A DNA stretch of 27,538 nt from an uncultured Agathobacter sp. (GTDB taxonomy: Bacteria; Bacillota; Clostridia; Lachnospirales; Lachnospiraceae): NCBI GenBank assembly GCA_934358675.1, contig CAKRKX010000025.1:1-27538 (forward strand), in the 5' to 3' direction. The position numbers were made by a program, and so were the translations under genes. Below are positions 16,707 to 27,538 of the stretch, piece by piece. Positions within the stretch are counted from its first letter, which is position 1. Every line of letters starts with the position of its first letter. The notes under the pieces are model-generated. The model had not been told where the DNA came from, searched no databases, and was given only the letters and a program-made list of their open reading frames with translations.

Positions 16707-16740
16707 ACCTCTTTGTCACTTTTACATACCTTACTATTGT
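16707..16740 (+). promoter_or_regulatory. Candidate promoter of the Cys-rich gene, sigma-K-like or sigma-A
   Basis: AC at 16707-16708 followed after 16 bp by CATACCTTA (16725-16733) fits the Bacillus sigma-K pattern AC-N16/17-CATANNNTA. A weaker sigma-A reading is TTGTCA (16713-16718), 16 bp, TATTGT (16735-16740). Sequence cannot decide between them. Confidence 0.35.
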
Positions 16741-16764
16741 AAATATATTTATTGGAGGTCACTT

Positions 16765-16974
16765 ATGAGTGATTTAGCTGCAACAAACTGTGGATGTTCA
16801 TCTGACAACGGATGCAATTCAATTATCTGGATTATCCTTCTTCTCTGCTGCTGTGGAGGTAACGGATCTTTCCTCGGCGGAAACAACTGTGGTGGTGGCA
16901 ATGATTGCTGCTGGATTATCATCCTTCTGTTACTTTGCGGCAACTGCGGCGGTGGATGCGGAAGCATTTGCTAA
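16765..16974 (+). CDS. Small Cys/Gly-rich protein with two hydrophobic blocks
   Basis: A 69-residue protein, the only plus-strand gene in the window. Thirteen residues are cysteine, many in CGC, CCC and CC groups, alternating with Gly/Asn-rich runs. Two hydrophobic blocks, IIWIILLLCCC and CWIIILLLLC, form an internal two-fold repeat: hydrophobic stretch, then Cys plus a Gly/Asn-rich turn. Similar proteins in Clostridia carry the label chorion class high-cysteine protein, a name based on composition only. It has a good ribosome site (TTGGAGG) six to eight bases before ATG 16765 and a terminator after it, so it is a real gene. Function unknown; a cross-linked surface, spore or membrane-associated peptide is possible but unproven. 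Confidence 0.85.
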   Translation: MSDLAATNCGCSSDNGCNSIIWIILLLCCCGGNGSFLGGNNCGGGNDCCWIIILLLLCGNCGGGCGSIC

Positions 16975-16999
16975 TTCGATTTCAAACGAAATAAGCGCA

Positions 17000-17032
17000 A
17001 ATAAAGGAAGCCGGCATACGGCTTCCTTTATT
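17000..17032. terminator. Bidirectional terminator between the Cys-rich gene and leuS
   Basis: AATAAAGGAAGCCG pairs perfectly over 14 bp with CGGCTTCCTTTATT around a GCATA loop, with A-rich and T-rich flanks on both strands. It lies 25 bp after the Cys-rich gene and 24 bp after the leuS stop, so it can serve both convergent genes. Confidence 0.88.
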
Positions 17033-17056
17033 GCGTACTATTAAACCATTCGGATT

Positions 17057-19474
17057 TTATTTCATAACAATGTTGACAAGTCTGCCTGGGACATAGATTT
17101 CTTTTACAATATTGCCTGTCAACTTATCAGCGATCGCCTCTTTTGCCTTGGCGATGACTTCATCCTTCGGATCATCCTTCTGGATGCCTAAGGTAGCCTT
17201 CACCTTACCGTTGATCTGTACAGCGATCTCAACTGAAGACTCAACCGTCTTTGCCTCGTCGAATTCCGGCCATGTCTGCTGGTATACTCTTCCCTCGCAT
17301 CCGATTGCCTGCCACATTTCTTCCGTAATATGCGGAGCAACAGGATTTAACAGAATGATCAGTGTCTTAAGTTCACCCTTTGTGATGGAACCTTTCTTAT
17401 AATAATCATTCAAAAGAGCCATCATTGCAGCGATCGCGGTATTGTATTTCAGATTCTCGAAATCATTCGATACTTTCTTGATCGTCTGATGCATCTTTGT
17501 CTCGAGATCCTTGGAATATCCTTCCTCATCGGTCATGATATCCTGTAACTTCCATACACGGTCAAGGAATCTGCGACACCCCTTTACACCGTCCTCGGAC
17601 CAGGATGCAGCCAGATCAAACGCACCGATAAACATCTCATAAGTACGAAGTGTATCGGCACCGTACTCGTTTACGATATCGTCCGGATTTACAACGTTTC
17701 CTCTGGACTTGGACATCTTCTCGCCGTTCTCACCGAGGATCATACCATGAGAAGTACGCTTCTGGTATGGTTCCGGACACGGAACAACCTTCTCATCATA
17801 GAGGAATTTGTGCCAGAATCTGGAGTACAGAAGATGCAGCGTTGTATGCTCCATTCCACCGTTGTACCAGTCAACCGGCATCCAGTATTTTAAAGCTTCC
17901 GGACTTGCTAACGCTTCGTCATTGTTCGGATCGGTATAACGCAGGAAATACCATGATGATCCTGCCCACTGCGGCATGGTATCGGTCTCTCTCTTAGCCG
18001 GTCCGCCACAGCATGGACAGGTTGTATTTACCCAGTCTGTCATAGCGGCAAGTGGAGACTCGCCGTTATCGGTCGGCATATAGCTTTCCACTTCCGGAAG
18101 TAATAACGGAAGCTCGCTCTCATCGATCGGAACATAACCACACTTGTCACAGTGTACGATCGGAATCGGCTCGCCCCAGTAACGCTGACGAGAGAATACC
18201 CAGTCTCTTAATTTATAGTTTGTCTTTGCCTCTCCGATGCCTTTTTCCTCTAAGAAGGAGATCATCCTTTCCTTGGCATCCTTCACTTCAAGACCATTTA
18301 AGAAATCGGAGTTGATCAGCACACCTGTTGCAACATCGGTAAAAGCAGCCTCGTTGACATCCACTTCCTCACCGTTCTTGGCAACAACCTGGATAATTGG
18401 AAGATTGAACTTCTTGGCGAACTCCCAGTCTCTCTCATCGTGTGCAGGAACCGCCATGATCGCACCGGTTCCATAACTCATCAGTACATAGTCGGATACC
18501 CAGATCGGTACTTCCTTGTCGTTGACCGGATTGATTGCAGTCAGACCGTCGATTGCGACACCGGTCTTATCCTTTGCAAGCTCGGCACGCTCGAAATCAG
18601 ACTTTCTGGAAGCCTGCTCACGGTATGCAAGAATCTCATCCCAGTTCTTGATCTGATCCTTATACTTGTCAAGGTATGGGTGCTCCGGTGATACTACCAT
18701 GTAAGTAACACCGAATAATGTATCACATCTTGTTGTATAAATACGAAGCTTATCCTCGGTATCCTTGATCCGGAAATCCACTTCTGCTCCGGTGGAACGT
18801 CCGATCCAGTTCTTCTGTGATACCTTGACACGCTCAATATAATCGACATCATTTAAGCCTTCGATCAGCTTATCCGCATACTCGGTAATCTTGAGCATCC
18901 ACTCGCTTTTGACCTTGCGGACAACCGGAGCTCCGCAACGCTCACACACACCGTTTACAACTTCCTCGTTGGCAAGACCAACCTTGCAGGAAGTACACCA
19001 GTTGATCGGCATCTCTTTTTTATAAGCAAGACCTGCCTTAAATAACTTCAGGAAGATCCACTGTGTCCATTTGTAGTAGTTCGGATCCGTGGTATTGATC
19101 TCACGATCCCAGTCAAATGAATATCCAAGAGAATGCAGCTGATCCTTAAAATGCTTTACATTATTTTCAGTAACAATCTTCGGATGGATCTTGTTCTTGA
19201 TCGCATAGTTCTCTGTAGGGAGACCGAACGCATCCCATCCCATCGGGTAAAGTACGTTGTATCCCTGCATTCTTCTCTTACGCGCAACAATATCAAGAGC
19301 TGTGTAAGGTCTCGGATGACCTACGTGAAGTCCCTGTCCTGACGGATACGGGAACTCGACCAAAGCATAATATTTCGGCTTGGTGTAATCATTGGTTGCA
19401 GCAAAAGCCTTCTCATCATCCCAAACTTTCTGCCACTTCTTCTCGACCACTTTGTGGTTGTAAACTTCTGACAT
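17057..19474 (-). CDS. leuS: Leucyl-tRNA synthetase
   Basis: Charges tRNA-Leu with leucine. The 805-residue length is normal for the bacterial class I enzyme. HVGH (the HIGH motif) is at residues 50-53 and KMSKS at about 586-590. The zinc-type Cys clusters [12 protein letters not shown]...CERCGAP and, later, CDKCGY...CPCCGGP are present, with the CP1 editing domain between about 220 and 410 ([24 protein letters not shown]). The C-terminal anticodon-binding and beta-like domains run to the end. Start at 19474 follows GGAGG. It is preceded by its own promoter and a leucine T-box and followed by a strong terminator, so it is a single-gene unit. Confidence 0.98.
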   Translation of the reverse strand: MSEVYNHKVVEKKWQKVWDDEKAFAATNDYTKPKYYALVEFPYPSGQGLHVGHPRPYTALDIVARKRRMQGYNVLYPMGWDAFGLPTENYAIKNKIHPKIVTENNVKHFKDQLHSLGYSFDWDREINTTDPNYYKWTQWIFLKLFKAGLAYKKEMPINWCTSCKVGLANEEVVNGVCERCGAPVVRKVKSEWMLKITEYADKLIEGLNDVDYIERVKVSQKNWIGRSTGAEVDFRIKDTEDKLRIYTTRCDTLFGVTYMVVSPEHPYLDKYKDQIKNWDEILAYREQASRKSDFERAELAKDKTGVAIDGLTAINPVNDKEVPIWVSDYVLMSYGTGAIMAVPAHDERDWEFAKKFNLPIIQVVAKNGEEVDVNEAAFTDVATGVLINSDFLNGLEVKDAKERMISFLEEKGIGEAKTNYKLRDWVFSRQRYWGEPIPIVHCDKCGYVPIDESELPLLLPEVESYMPTDNGESPLAAMTDWVNTTCPCCGGPAKRETDTMPQWAGSSWYFLRYTDPNNDEALASPEALKYWMPVDWYNGGMEHTTLHLLYSRFWHKFLYDEKVVPCPEPYQKRTSHGMILGENGEKMSKSRGNVVNPDDIVNEYGADTLRTYEMFIGAFDLAASWSEDGVKGCRRFLDRVWKLQDIMTDEEGYSKDLETKMHQTIKKVSNDFENLKYNTAIAAMMALLNDYYKKGSITKGELKTLIILLNPVAPHITEEMWQAIGCEGRVYQQTWPEFDEAKTVESSVEIAVQINGKVKATLGIQKDDPKDEVIAKAKEAIADKLTGNIVKEIYVPGRLVNIVMK

Positions 19475-19531
19475 AATATCCTCCTTCTATCTCAAAGCAT
19501 TCGTGTATACAAAACATATTTACTAATAAAG

Positions 19532-19798
19532 TAAAAAAACTTCGTCTCAATTTAAGAGACGAAGTCATAACTCCGTGGTACCACTCTGCTTCGCATTTAA
19601 AATAAATACGCACTCATGATCCTGTATCGACGATCAGCCGTCCGGACCTACACAACAACAGTCTTCAATCCGGCTGCTCCAAGGCGAGTTCAGATCATCA
19701 GCCTACTGCCTTGCACCCTCCGGCAGCTCTCTGCAAAAAAACCGCAAATCCTACTGTTCCTCTTCTTCGCATTCTCTGTATGAATTGCATTCAATAAC
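19532..19798 (-). ncRNA. T-box riboswitch upstream of leuS, specifier CTC
   Basis: The minus-strand leader has the T-box core AGAGTGGTACCACGGAGT (19570-19587), which base-pairs with uncharged tRNA CCA ends. It is followed by a terminator hairpin, ACTTCGTCTC (19539-19548) with GAGACGAAGT (19556-19565), and a run of seven T at 19532-19538. Stem I includes the usual GAA-codon-GCC form, with CTC (Leu) at 19686-19688 in the specifier loop. Low charged tRNA-Leu should stabilise the antiterminator and raise leuS expression. Confidence 0.95.
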
Positions 19799-19804
19799 AG
19801 AATT

Positions 19805-19832
19805 ATTCTATCATAGATCATACTTTTGTCAA
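19805..19832 (-). promoter_or_regulatory. Sigma-A promoter of the leuS T-box transcript
   Basis: TTGACA (19827-19832) and TAGAAT (19805-19810) on the minus strand, 16 bp apart. The -35 box lies immediately after the HAD phosphatase stop codon, with no terminator seen between the sugar operon and the T-box. Confidence 0.75.
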
Positions 19833-19833
19833 C

Positions 19834-22339
<2,506 letters not shown>

Positions 22340-22346
22340 CTACCTC

Positions 22347-23177
22347 CTATGCAATACCAAGTACGGAAAGCAGAATGCTTAAAATGATAACACCGATGAT
22401 CAGCACAGTAACGCTGATATTTTTCTTCTTTAACAGATAGTAGCAAAGAAGTGTCAGACCAAGAGGTACGATTCCGACAAAGATCTGATCCAGCATGTTC
22501 TGCAGATTCAGAATCGACTCGCCCTGCAGCTTAAGGTCAAAGGTTGACTGGAATGTTACCATGCTCGCGGTCATTCCGCCGACCATGATCAAACCGATGA
22601 TACTGGCTGCTTTGGTCAGAATTCCCATGAGACCGCTCTCGTACATCTTCTGAATGTATTCCGAACCAAGTTTGTAACCGAAAAATGTTCCGTAGTACTT
22701 TACAAGAATAGAAGGAATATTAAACAAAAGCAGGAATACGATCGGTGCAAGGATATTGCCGTTCATTCCGAGTCCGACTGCGATTCCGGCTGCGATCACA
22801 CGGAGAACGCCCCAAAAGATCGAATCACCGATTCCGGCAAGCGGTCCCATCAGGGAAGACTTTACCGCGTTGATCGAGTTCTCGTCGAAATCTTCCTGCT
22901 CACTGTTCTTCTTCTCCATGGAAGCAACAATTCCCATGATGAAAGTGGAACAGGTAATGGTTGTGTTGAAGTACGACATACTTCTGACGAGTGCCGCCTT
23001 CTTTCCTTCCTCGTCGTTTTTATAAAATTTATTGATAAAAGGCATCAGTGCATAGGAGAATCCGGAAGCTCCCTGCTTTGCCGGGCTTACTGCCGCATAC
23101 AGTGTGAAGGATCTCCAGAACGCTTTGCGCAGCATCTTGCGCTCATCTTTTGGAATAGATTTTACAATATTACTCAT
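22347..23177 (-). CDS. PTS mannose/fructose/sorbose-family IID component
   Basis: A 276-residue membrane component of a mannose-family PTS permease. The N-terminal part has KMLRKAFWRSFTL and YALMPFINKFYKNDEE typical of IID, the middle has SLMGPLAGIGDSIFWGVLR, and hydrophobic segments run toward the C-terminus (LTLLCYYLLKKKNISVTVLIIGV). Its ATG overlaps the IIC stop by 4 bp (ATGA), so the two are translationally coupled. IIC and IID together form the sugar channel; mannose-family IID has no counterpart in other PTS classes. Confidence 0.94.
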   Translation of the reverse strand: MSNIVKSIPKDERKMLRKAFWRSFTLYAAVSPAKQGASGFSYALMPFINKFYKNDEEGKKAALVRSMSYFNTTITCSTFIMGIVASMEKKNSEQEDFDENSINAVKSSLMGPLAGIGDSIFWGVLRVIAAGIAVGLGMNGNILAPIVFLLLFNIPSILVKYYGTFFGYKLGSEYIQKMYESGLMGILTKAASIIGLIMVGGMTASMVTFQSTFDLKLQGESILNLQNMLDQIFVGIVPLGLTLLCYYLLKKKNISVTVLIIGVIILSILLSVLGIA

Positions 23178-23998
23178 GAGAAAAATTCCTCCTCTTCCTG
23201 ATCTAAATAAAAGCCACCGTCATTACTGTTATTTCCGCCTGACACTGCCACTCTCTGTGCGGCAAGCTGATTCATCCGGTAATCATTGGATGCAACATAG
23301 ACTGCGATCACAACACCGAGTACCGCAAGCGCGATCAGTGGAAGATTTAAGTACGCAGACATTACGAAACCAAAGAAATAAGCAACACAGATCTTCTTGT
23401 CCCAAAGCATCTTCATCAGCATTGCCATACCGACTGCCGGAAGAAGTCCGCCACAGACCGTCAATCCATTCATCACAACATCCGGGATTGCATCAAGAAG
23501 CTTGCTGACTGCATTGGAACCGAACATGATCGCAAGGAATGCAAACATCGAATACAGCAGCCACTGTACACCCCAGAGTCCGTAATGCAGTAAGACGATC
23601 TGATGCTCCTTTCCTTCTGCCGCGAGACGGTCAAAGGTCTTTGCAAACATACCTACAATGAAAATGTAGATTACGGTTTTGATCTGTAATCCAAGAATTC
23701 CGATCGGGAGTGCAAGTGTTAAAGCAACCTCCGAGCCTTTACCGAGCATGATTGCGAATGCGGTTCCCACAGCAGTTGCGATACCCGGCTCGGCTGCCGA
23801 GGCGCCTCCGATATTGACAACGCCCATAAATACCGCTTCAAGAGAAGCTCCGATCAAAACACCGGTCTGCAAATCTCCGAGGAAAAGGCCTACCAGAGGA
23901 CCGATGACGATCGGTCGGTTTAACATCGTAAAACCAATCAATTCCGCACCGCCGACACAAAGGAATACGGCGAGTGCTACCAAAAATGCCTGTAACAT
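23174..23998 (-). CDS. PTS mannose/fructose/sorbose-family IIC component
   Basis: A 274-residue, strongly hydrophobic membrane protein with several membrane segments. The opening LVALAVFLCVGGAELIGFTMLNRPIVIGPLVGLFLGDLQTGVLIGASLEAVFMG (read as adjoining pieces) is characteristic of the family. The C-terminal tail is hydrophilic and ends in a Glu-rich DQEEEEFF. It follows the IIAB gene by 27 bp and overlaps IID by 4 bp. Sugar specificity cannot be read from this component. Confidence 0.95.
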   Translation of the reverse strand: MLQAFLVALAVFLCVGGAELIGFTMLNRPIVIGPLVGLFLGDLQTGVLIGASLEAVFMGVVNIGGASAAEPGIATAVGTAFAIMLGKGSEVALTLALPIGILGLQIKTVIYIFIVGMFAKTFDRLAAEGKEHQIVLLHYGLWGVQWLLYSMFAFLAIMFGSNAVSKLLDAIPDVVMNGLTVCGGLLPAVGMAMLMKMLWDKKICVAYFFGFVMSAYLNLPLIALAVLGVVIAVYVASNDYRMNQLAAQRVAVSGGNNSNDGGFYLDQEEEEFFS

Positions 23999-24025
23999 AG
24001 TTTCATTCTCCTTTCAAAAATCCTT

Positions 24026-24988
24026 TTATAATTTACTGATCACATCTTTGACCAGTTTCTGTTCATCGTTTGGAACCTGTTGCATACAGAATTTCGGATC
24101 AAGTTCTGCAAGTTCTTTTGCCGCCACAACTTCCTCTTTGGTAAGCATAATCGTTGGTGTGATCACCTGCTTTTCAGAGATGTCGATTCCATCAAATCGT
24201 CCTGTATTTCCAAGATTTAAAAATTCGATCTCACCGACGCTTTTTCTCACTTTCAGTGCATCTGCAACGGTTCTTGTAAGAACGAGGATTCTCATCTTTG
24301 ATGCTTTCTCGTAATTCAAAATGCGGATTGCTTCATCCACCGGTTTGATCAATACGCGGATTCCGCTCGGCACTGCCATCTGAAGTGCCATCTTCTGTGT
24401 GTTGTCACCAGCTGCGTTATCGTTGGCAACAATGATCCCCTGCACTCGAAGCTGCTTTGTCCATGTCATGGCAACCTGTCCGTGGATCAGACGGTCATCG
24501 ATACGAAGTGCGGAGATCTTTGCATTTGAATTCTCGTAAGATTCCGGTTCGATCGGTTTCGGAGGCTGCTTTGTCTCTTCCGATCTGTTTTCGTTTTCAC
24601 TCTCCTGTGCAACAACGCCCACCATCTGAAGTTCTTCCCTGGACTCTTTTACATATTCCTGAAGTTCAGCGTCTGTGATATTCTCATCCGCAAACAAAAG
24701 CTGAACGACCAGAGGAAGATTCATGCCCGTGATCAATGAGATCTTATCCGGTTTCACATATCCCATAAGTTTCTGATTGACACTTCCGCCCATCAGATCG
24801 GTCACAACGATAATTCGATCATCTTTGTGGCTCTCAAAATACTCCTCAAACTGTTTTTCAACATTATCTTCTGCATGAACATAAGCGTCAATCGTCGTGA
24901 TCGCATCGGATGCTCCACCGATCATTTCCGCTGTGTAACGAATTCCGGATGCCATCTTTCCATGTGTGGCGATCAAAATCTGTTTCAT
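24026..24988 (-). CDS. PTS mannose-family IIAB fusion
   Basis: A 320-residue cytoplasmic phosphotransfer protein. The IIA domain (about 1-125) has the phosphorylated H9 in ILIATHGKMASG; a charged, Pro/Glu-rich linker (about 128-155) joins it to the IIB domain (about 157-320) with phospho-His H169 in RIDDRLIHGQV. Phosphate passes from HPr to H9, then H169, then the incoming sugar. Start ATG 24988 follows AAAGGAG. It is the first gene of the operon and lies directly downstream of a promoter with two palindromic operators and the LacI-family gene. Confidence 0.95.
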   Translation of the reverse strand: MKQILIATHGKMASGIRYTAEMIGGASDAITTIDAYVHAEDNVEKQFEEYFESHKDDRIIVVTDLMGGSVNQKLMGYVKPDKISLITGMNLPLVVQLLFADENITDAELQEYVKESREELQMVGVVAQESENENRSEETKQPPKPIEPESYENSNAKISALRIDDRLIHGQVAMTWTKQLRVQGIIVANDNAAGDNTQKMALQMAVPSGIRVLIKPVDEAIRILNYEKASKMRILVLTRTVADALKVRKSVGEIEFLNLGNTGRFDGIDISEKQVITPTIMLTKEEVVAAKELAELDPKFCMQQVPNDEQKLVKDVISKL

Positions 24989-25020
24989 TGTTCCATGCTC
25001 CTTTCCCTTGTTTTATAATT

Positions 25021-25035
25021 GGTTATGTACATAAC
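25021..25035. promoter_or_regulatory. LacI-type operator O1, downstream of the PTS promoter
   Basis: GTTATGTACATAAC (25022-25035) is a perfect 14-bp palindrome at about +8 to +21 from the predicted transcript start, a position where a bound repressor would block transcription. It shares TTATG-N2-CATAA with the second site at 25080-25095. Confidence 0.8.
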
Positions 25036-25048
25036 TTATATTGAGACG

Positions 25049-25077
25049 ACTATAACATGACTTTTTTATATTGTAAA
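25049..25077 (-). promoter_or_regulatory. Sigma-A promoter of the PTS-glucosidase operon
   Basis: TTTACA (25072-25077) and TATAGT (25049-25054) on the minus strand with 17-bp spacing. It is bracketed by the two palindromic operators. Confidence 0.78.
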
Positions 25078-25079
25078 CA

Positions 25080-25095
25080 GGTTATGAACATAACC
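25080..25095. promoter_or_regulatory. LacI-type operator O2, upstream of the -35
   Basis: GGTTATGAACATAACC is palindromic apart from its two central bases and nearly identical to O1. Centres are 59 bp apart, one on each side of the promoter, which allows either two independent dimers or DNA looping. Confidence 0.8.
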
Positions 25096-25173
25096 CATTT
25101 ATTTAACAGTAGATCATGTGCTAATTTTGTGCATATTTACCATTGTTCCTGATTTATCCCAAACATTTCGCGT

Positions 25174-25209
25174 AAAAAAGCGGGAACGATCTTCTTTGAA
25201 TTCGTTCCC
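25174..25209 (-). terminator. Intrinsic terminator after the lacI-family gene
   Basis: GGGAACGA (25182-25189) pairs with TCGTTCCC (25202-25209), 8 bp with a 12-base loop, followed on the minus strand by six T. It separates the regulator from the PTS operon promoter, lying 56 bp after the regulator's stop. Confidence 0.85.
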
Positions 25210-25264
25210 ACCTTCTTTTTGCCGTATATCCTTTTTATTCTTTTACCCCTGATTCCTTCCGCAT

Positions 25265-26332
25265 TTACCTGTTTTGCATGATCGCACCTTTCTTCTGTGA
25301 GATCATGCGCGCGGATTTTCTCTTGACCAAGGAGATCGGAAGCGGCACATTTTCACTCGCATCCGGCACCGAGCCATCCTCGATTTCCCTCATCAGCACT
25401 TCCATCGCTTTCTGCGCTTTTTTCTGTACATCCTGCTTAATGGTTGTCAGTTTCGGAACCGACACATTTGCGTAGCTGATGTCGTCAAATCCGGCGATTC
25501 CGATTTCATCCGGGATCAAAATTCCCTGATCACTGTATAAACTGATTGCCTCGAGCGCATAGACATCCGAGAGAAAGAATAACGCTGTGTTCTTCTGCCT
25601 GCGCTGCAACAGCCACTGATAACTCTCCTTACGTTTCGCAGCGTTCATTCCAAGCGCAACAAACTGGAGCGTCTGACCTTCTCCCGCATAATCTTTCATC
25701 GCTTTCTGCGCCCCCACAAGTCGCTGATGATCCACACCATTATCGCGTCCCGCGCACACTTTAATATGTTCGTATCCGCATGAAAGCAGATAACGCGTCA
25801 TCTCGTAACCGCCGCTCTCATCATCCAATGCGATATTCACAACATGTCCCGCATCTTCCTCATCCAGTTCCCCGTATGCATCGATCGATACGATCGGTTT
25901 CTTGATAAGCTGGTATATTTTCTCACAGTTTCTTCTGCTAAAAGAGATAGCAATGACGCCGTCAATATTCCATCCCATGACCATCTGGAAGATTTCCTCA
26001 ATGTCCTTCGTGGAATATACCATGAGGTAATATCCTTTCTTTTGTACAATCTCTTCGATGAAACCGATCAATCTTCCGTAAAACGGATCTCCTAAAATCG
26101 AATCCTTATAATCTTTGTGATAATTGATGACGACCGCGATCAACTGGGAACTCTCCTGATTCAGCACACGAAGTCCCATTTTCTGTACATACCCCAGCTC
26201 CTTTATTAAGCTTTCCACTTTTTGGATCGTTGCAGGCGAAACCTTCTTTGTCTTTCCGTGAATTACATTGGATACGGTCGTCGTACTGACCCCTGCACGT
26301 TCCGCAATCTCTTTGATCGTTGTCATTTTCAT
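25265..26332 (-). CDS. LacI-family transcriptional repressor
   Basis: A regulator of about 355 residues. The N-terminal helix-turn-helix reads TIKEIAERAGVSTTTVSNVIHGKTKKVSP, followed by the hinge and a periplasmic-binding-protein-like sugar domain (FYGRLIGFIEEIVQKKGY, NIDGVIAISF, EIGIAGFDDISYANVSVPKLTTI). The frame is open from ATG 26353, but that codon is only about 13 bases after the predicted transcript start and lacks a ribosome site; ATG 26332 (4 bases after GGGAG) or 26326 (10 bases after) is more likely. It is transcribed toward the PTS operon, which has two palindromic operators, so it is the probable local repressor. The inducer is likely a sugar or sugar phosphate, not identifiable here. 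Confidence 0.93.
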   Translation of the reverse strand: MKMTTIKEIAERAGVSTTTVSNVIHGKTKKVSPATIQKVESLIKELGYVQKMGLRVLNQESSQLIAVVINYHKDYKDSILGDPFYGRLIGFIEEIVQKKGYYLMVYSTKDIEEIFQMVMGWNIDGVIAISFSRRNCEKIYQLIKKPIVSIDAYGELDEEDAGHVVNIALDDESGGYEMTRYLLSCGYEHIKVCAGRDNGVDHQRLVGAQKAMKDYAGEGQTLQFVALGMNAAKRKESYQWLLQRRQKNTALFFLSDVYALEAISLYSDQGILIPDEIGIAGFDDISYANVSVPKLTTIKQDVQKKAQKAMEVLMREIEDGSVPDASENVPLPISLVKRKSARMISQKKGAIMQNR

Positions 26333-26372
26333 TGTTCTCCCAACTTTGAACATCCGCTCATTTTATGCACCA

Positions 26373-26401
26373 ATTGTAATCACAATTTTTCGCTTCGTCA
26401 A
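26373..26401 (-). promoter_or_regulatory. Sigma-A promoter of the lacI-family gene
   Basis: TTGACG (26396-26401) and TACAAT (26373-26378) on the minus strand with 17-bp spacing, starting 24 bp after the end of repeat copy B. Confidence 0.78.
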
Positions 26402-26424
26402 TGACTTTTTTCCATACAGAAATA

Positions 26425-26548
26425 AAGTGTGCGCTCGTCGCACACTTTCGCGCGAAAGCGGTATGCTCAGCATAAACTTCATCTCCGCGAGCTGCGCATC
26501 CCCGCGGAGCGTTTTGATTCATAGGAAGGAATTTCCTATGAATCAAAA
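26425..26548. repeat. Interspersed hairpin-rich repeat, copy B
   Basis: Partner of 5029-5152, same orientation. It has the 9-bp left stem AAGTGTGCG/CGCACACTT (26425-26447), the palindrome CTTTCGCGCGAAAG, CTCCGCG/CGCGGAG, and a perfect 16-bp terminal stem TTTTGATTCATAGGAA with loop GGAAT. The terminal stem differs from copy A by a paired G-C to T-A swap, keeping the pairing. Again it begins, on the minus strand, inside the T-run of a terminator (here that of ilvC). Confidence 0.85.
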
Positions 26549-26574
26549 AAGGCTCCGGCAAATGCCGAAGCCTT
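26545..26574 (-). terminator. Intrinsic terminator after ilvC
   Basis: Stem AAGGCT-C-CGGC/GCCG-A-AGCCTT (26549-26574), with the odd pair a G-U wobble on the minus-strand RNA and a four-base loop, followed by six T at 26545-26550. It lies 14 bp after the ilvC stop. Confidence 0.85.
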
Positions 26575-26587
26575 AATATGTATCTGA

Positions 26588-27538
<951 letters not shown>

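Noticed and set aside
26358..26561. Minus-strand reading frame through repeat copy B (NAPRGCAARGDEVYAEHTA), matched in copy A
   Set aside because: The frame is open in both copies, but most differences change the amino acid, the stems explain the conservation, and the frame runs on into unrelated sequence (the tepA leader in A, the lacI promoter in B). It is best read as a by-product of the repeat.

Overview
The window looks like a chromosomal segment of a low-to-mid GC anaerobic Firmicute, most likely a gut Lachnospiraceae of the Roseburia/Agathobacter type. The taxon is an inference from gene content: formate-THF ligase, Re-face citrate synthase-like protein beside a eukaryote-type NADP isocitrate dehydrogenase, Rex, a T-box before leuS, a mannose-family PTS with a GH13 glucosidase, and a TepA/ClpP-like protease. 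I find 23 protein genes. All but one lie on the minus strand, so transcription runs from high to low coordinates. The exception is a tiny Cys-rich protein at 16765-16974. I saw no tRNA, rRNA, CRISPR array, insertion sequence or phage gene. The genes at both ends (fhs and ilvC) are cut by the window edges.

Layout in the direction of transcription. (1) 27538-26588: ilvC (5' end missing) with its terminator, then copy B of a 124-bp repeat. (2) 26401-19834: a LacI-family regulator with its own promoter and terminator, then a promoter flanked by two near-identical palindromic operators, then PTS IIAB, IIC and IID, a GH13 alpha-glucosidase and a Cof-type HAD phosphatase, all tightly packed. This is a sugar uptake and cleavage operon. 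(3) 19832-17057: sigma-A promoter, leucine T-box riboswitch (specifier CTC), leuS. A bidirectional terminator at 17000-17032 is shared with the convergent Cys-rich gene. (4) 16671-13013: promoter with a perfect 20-bp palindromic operator, then a Re-citrate-synthase-like enzyme, a GntR/FCD regulator, a highly structured 280-bp spacer, and icd. Together these look like the oxidative citrate to 2-oxoglutarate branch that feeds glutamate synthesis; aconitase is not in the window. (5) 12970-8472: a consensus promoter next to a Rex box drives rex, a coiled-coil protein of unknown function, a bifunctional NAD(P)HX repair enzyme, alanine racemase and a MazF toxin without an antitoxin gene. (6) 8470-5145: promoter, CorC-like CBS protein, yebC, glgA, terminator. 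(7) 5152-1: copy A of the repeat, then tepA, ftsK/spoIIIE and fhs.

The points most worth follow-up are the structured spacer between gntR and icd (nested stems plus competing pairings), the two-copy repeat with a compensatory base-pair change, the Rex-headed operon that ends in an orphan mazF, the Re-citrate synthase/GntR/Icd module with its operator, and the 69-residue protein with 13 cysteines. I found no clear case of a wholly new defence or mobile system in this stretch.
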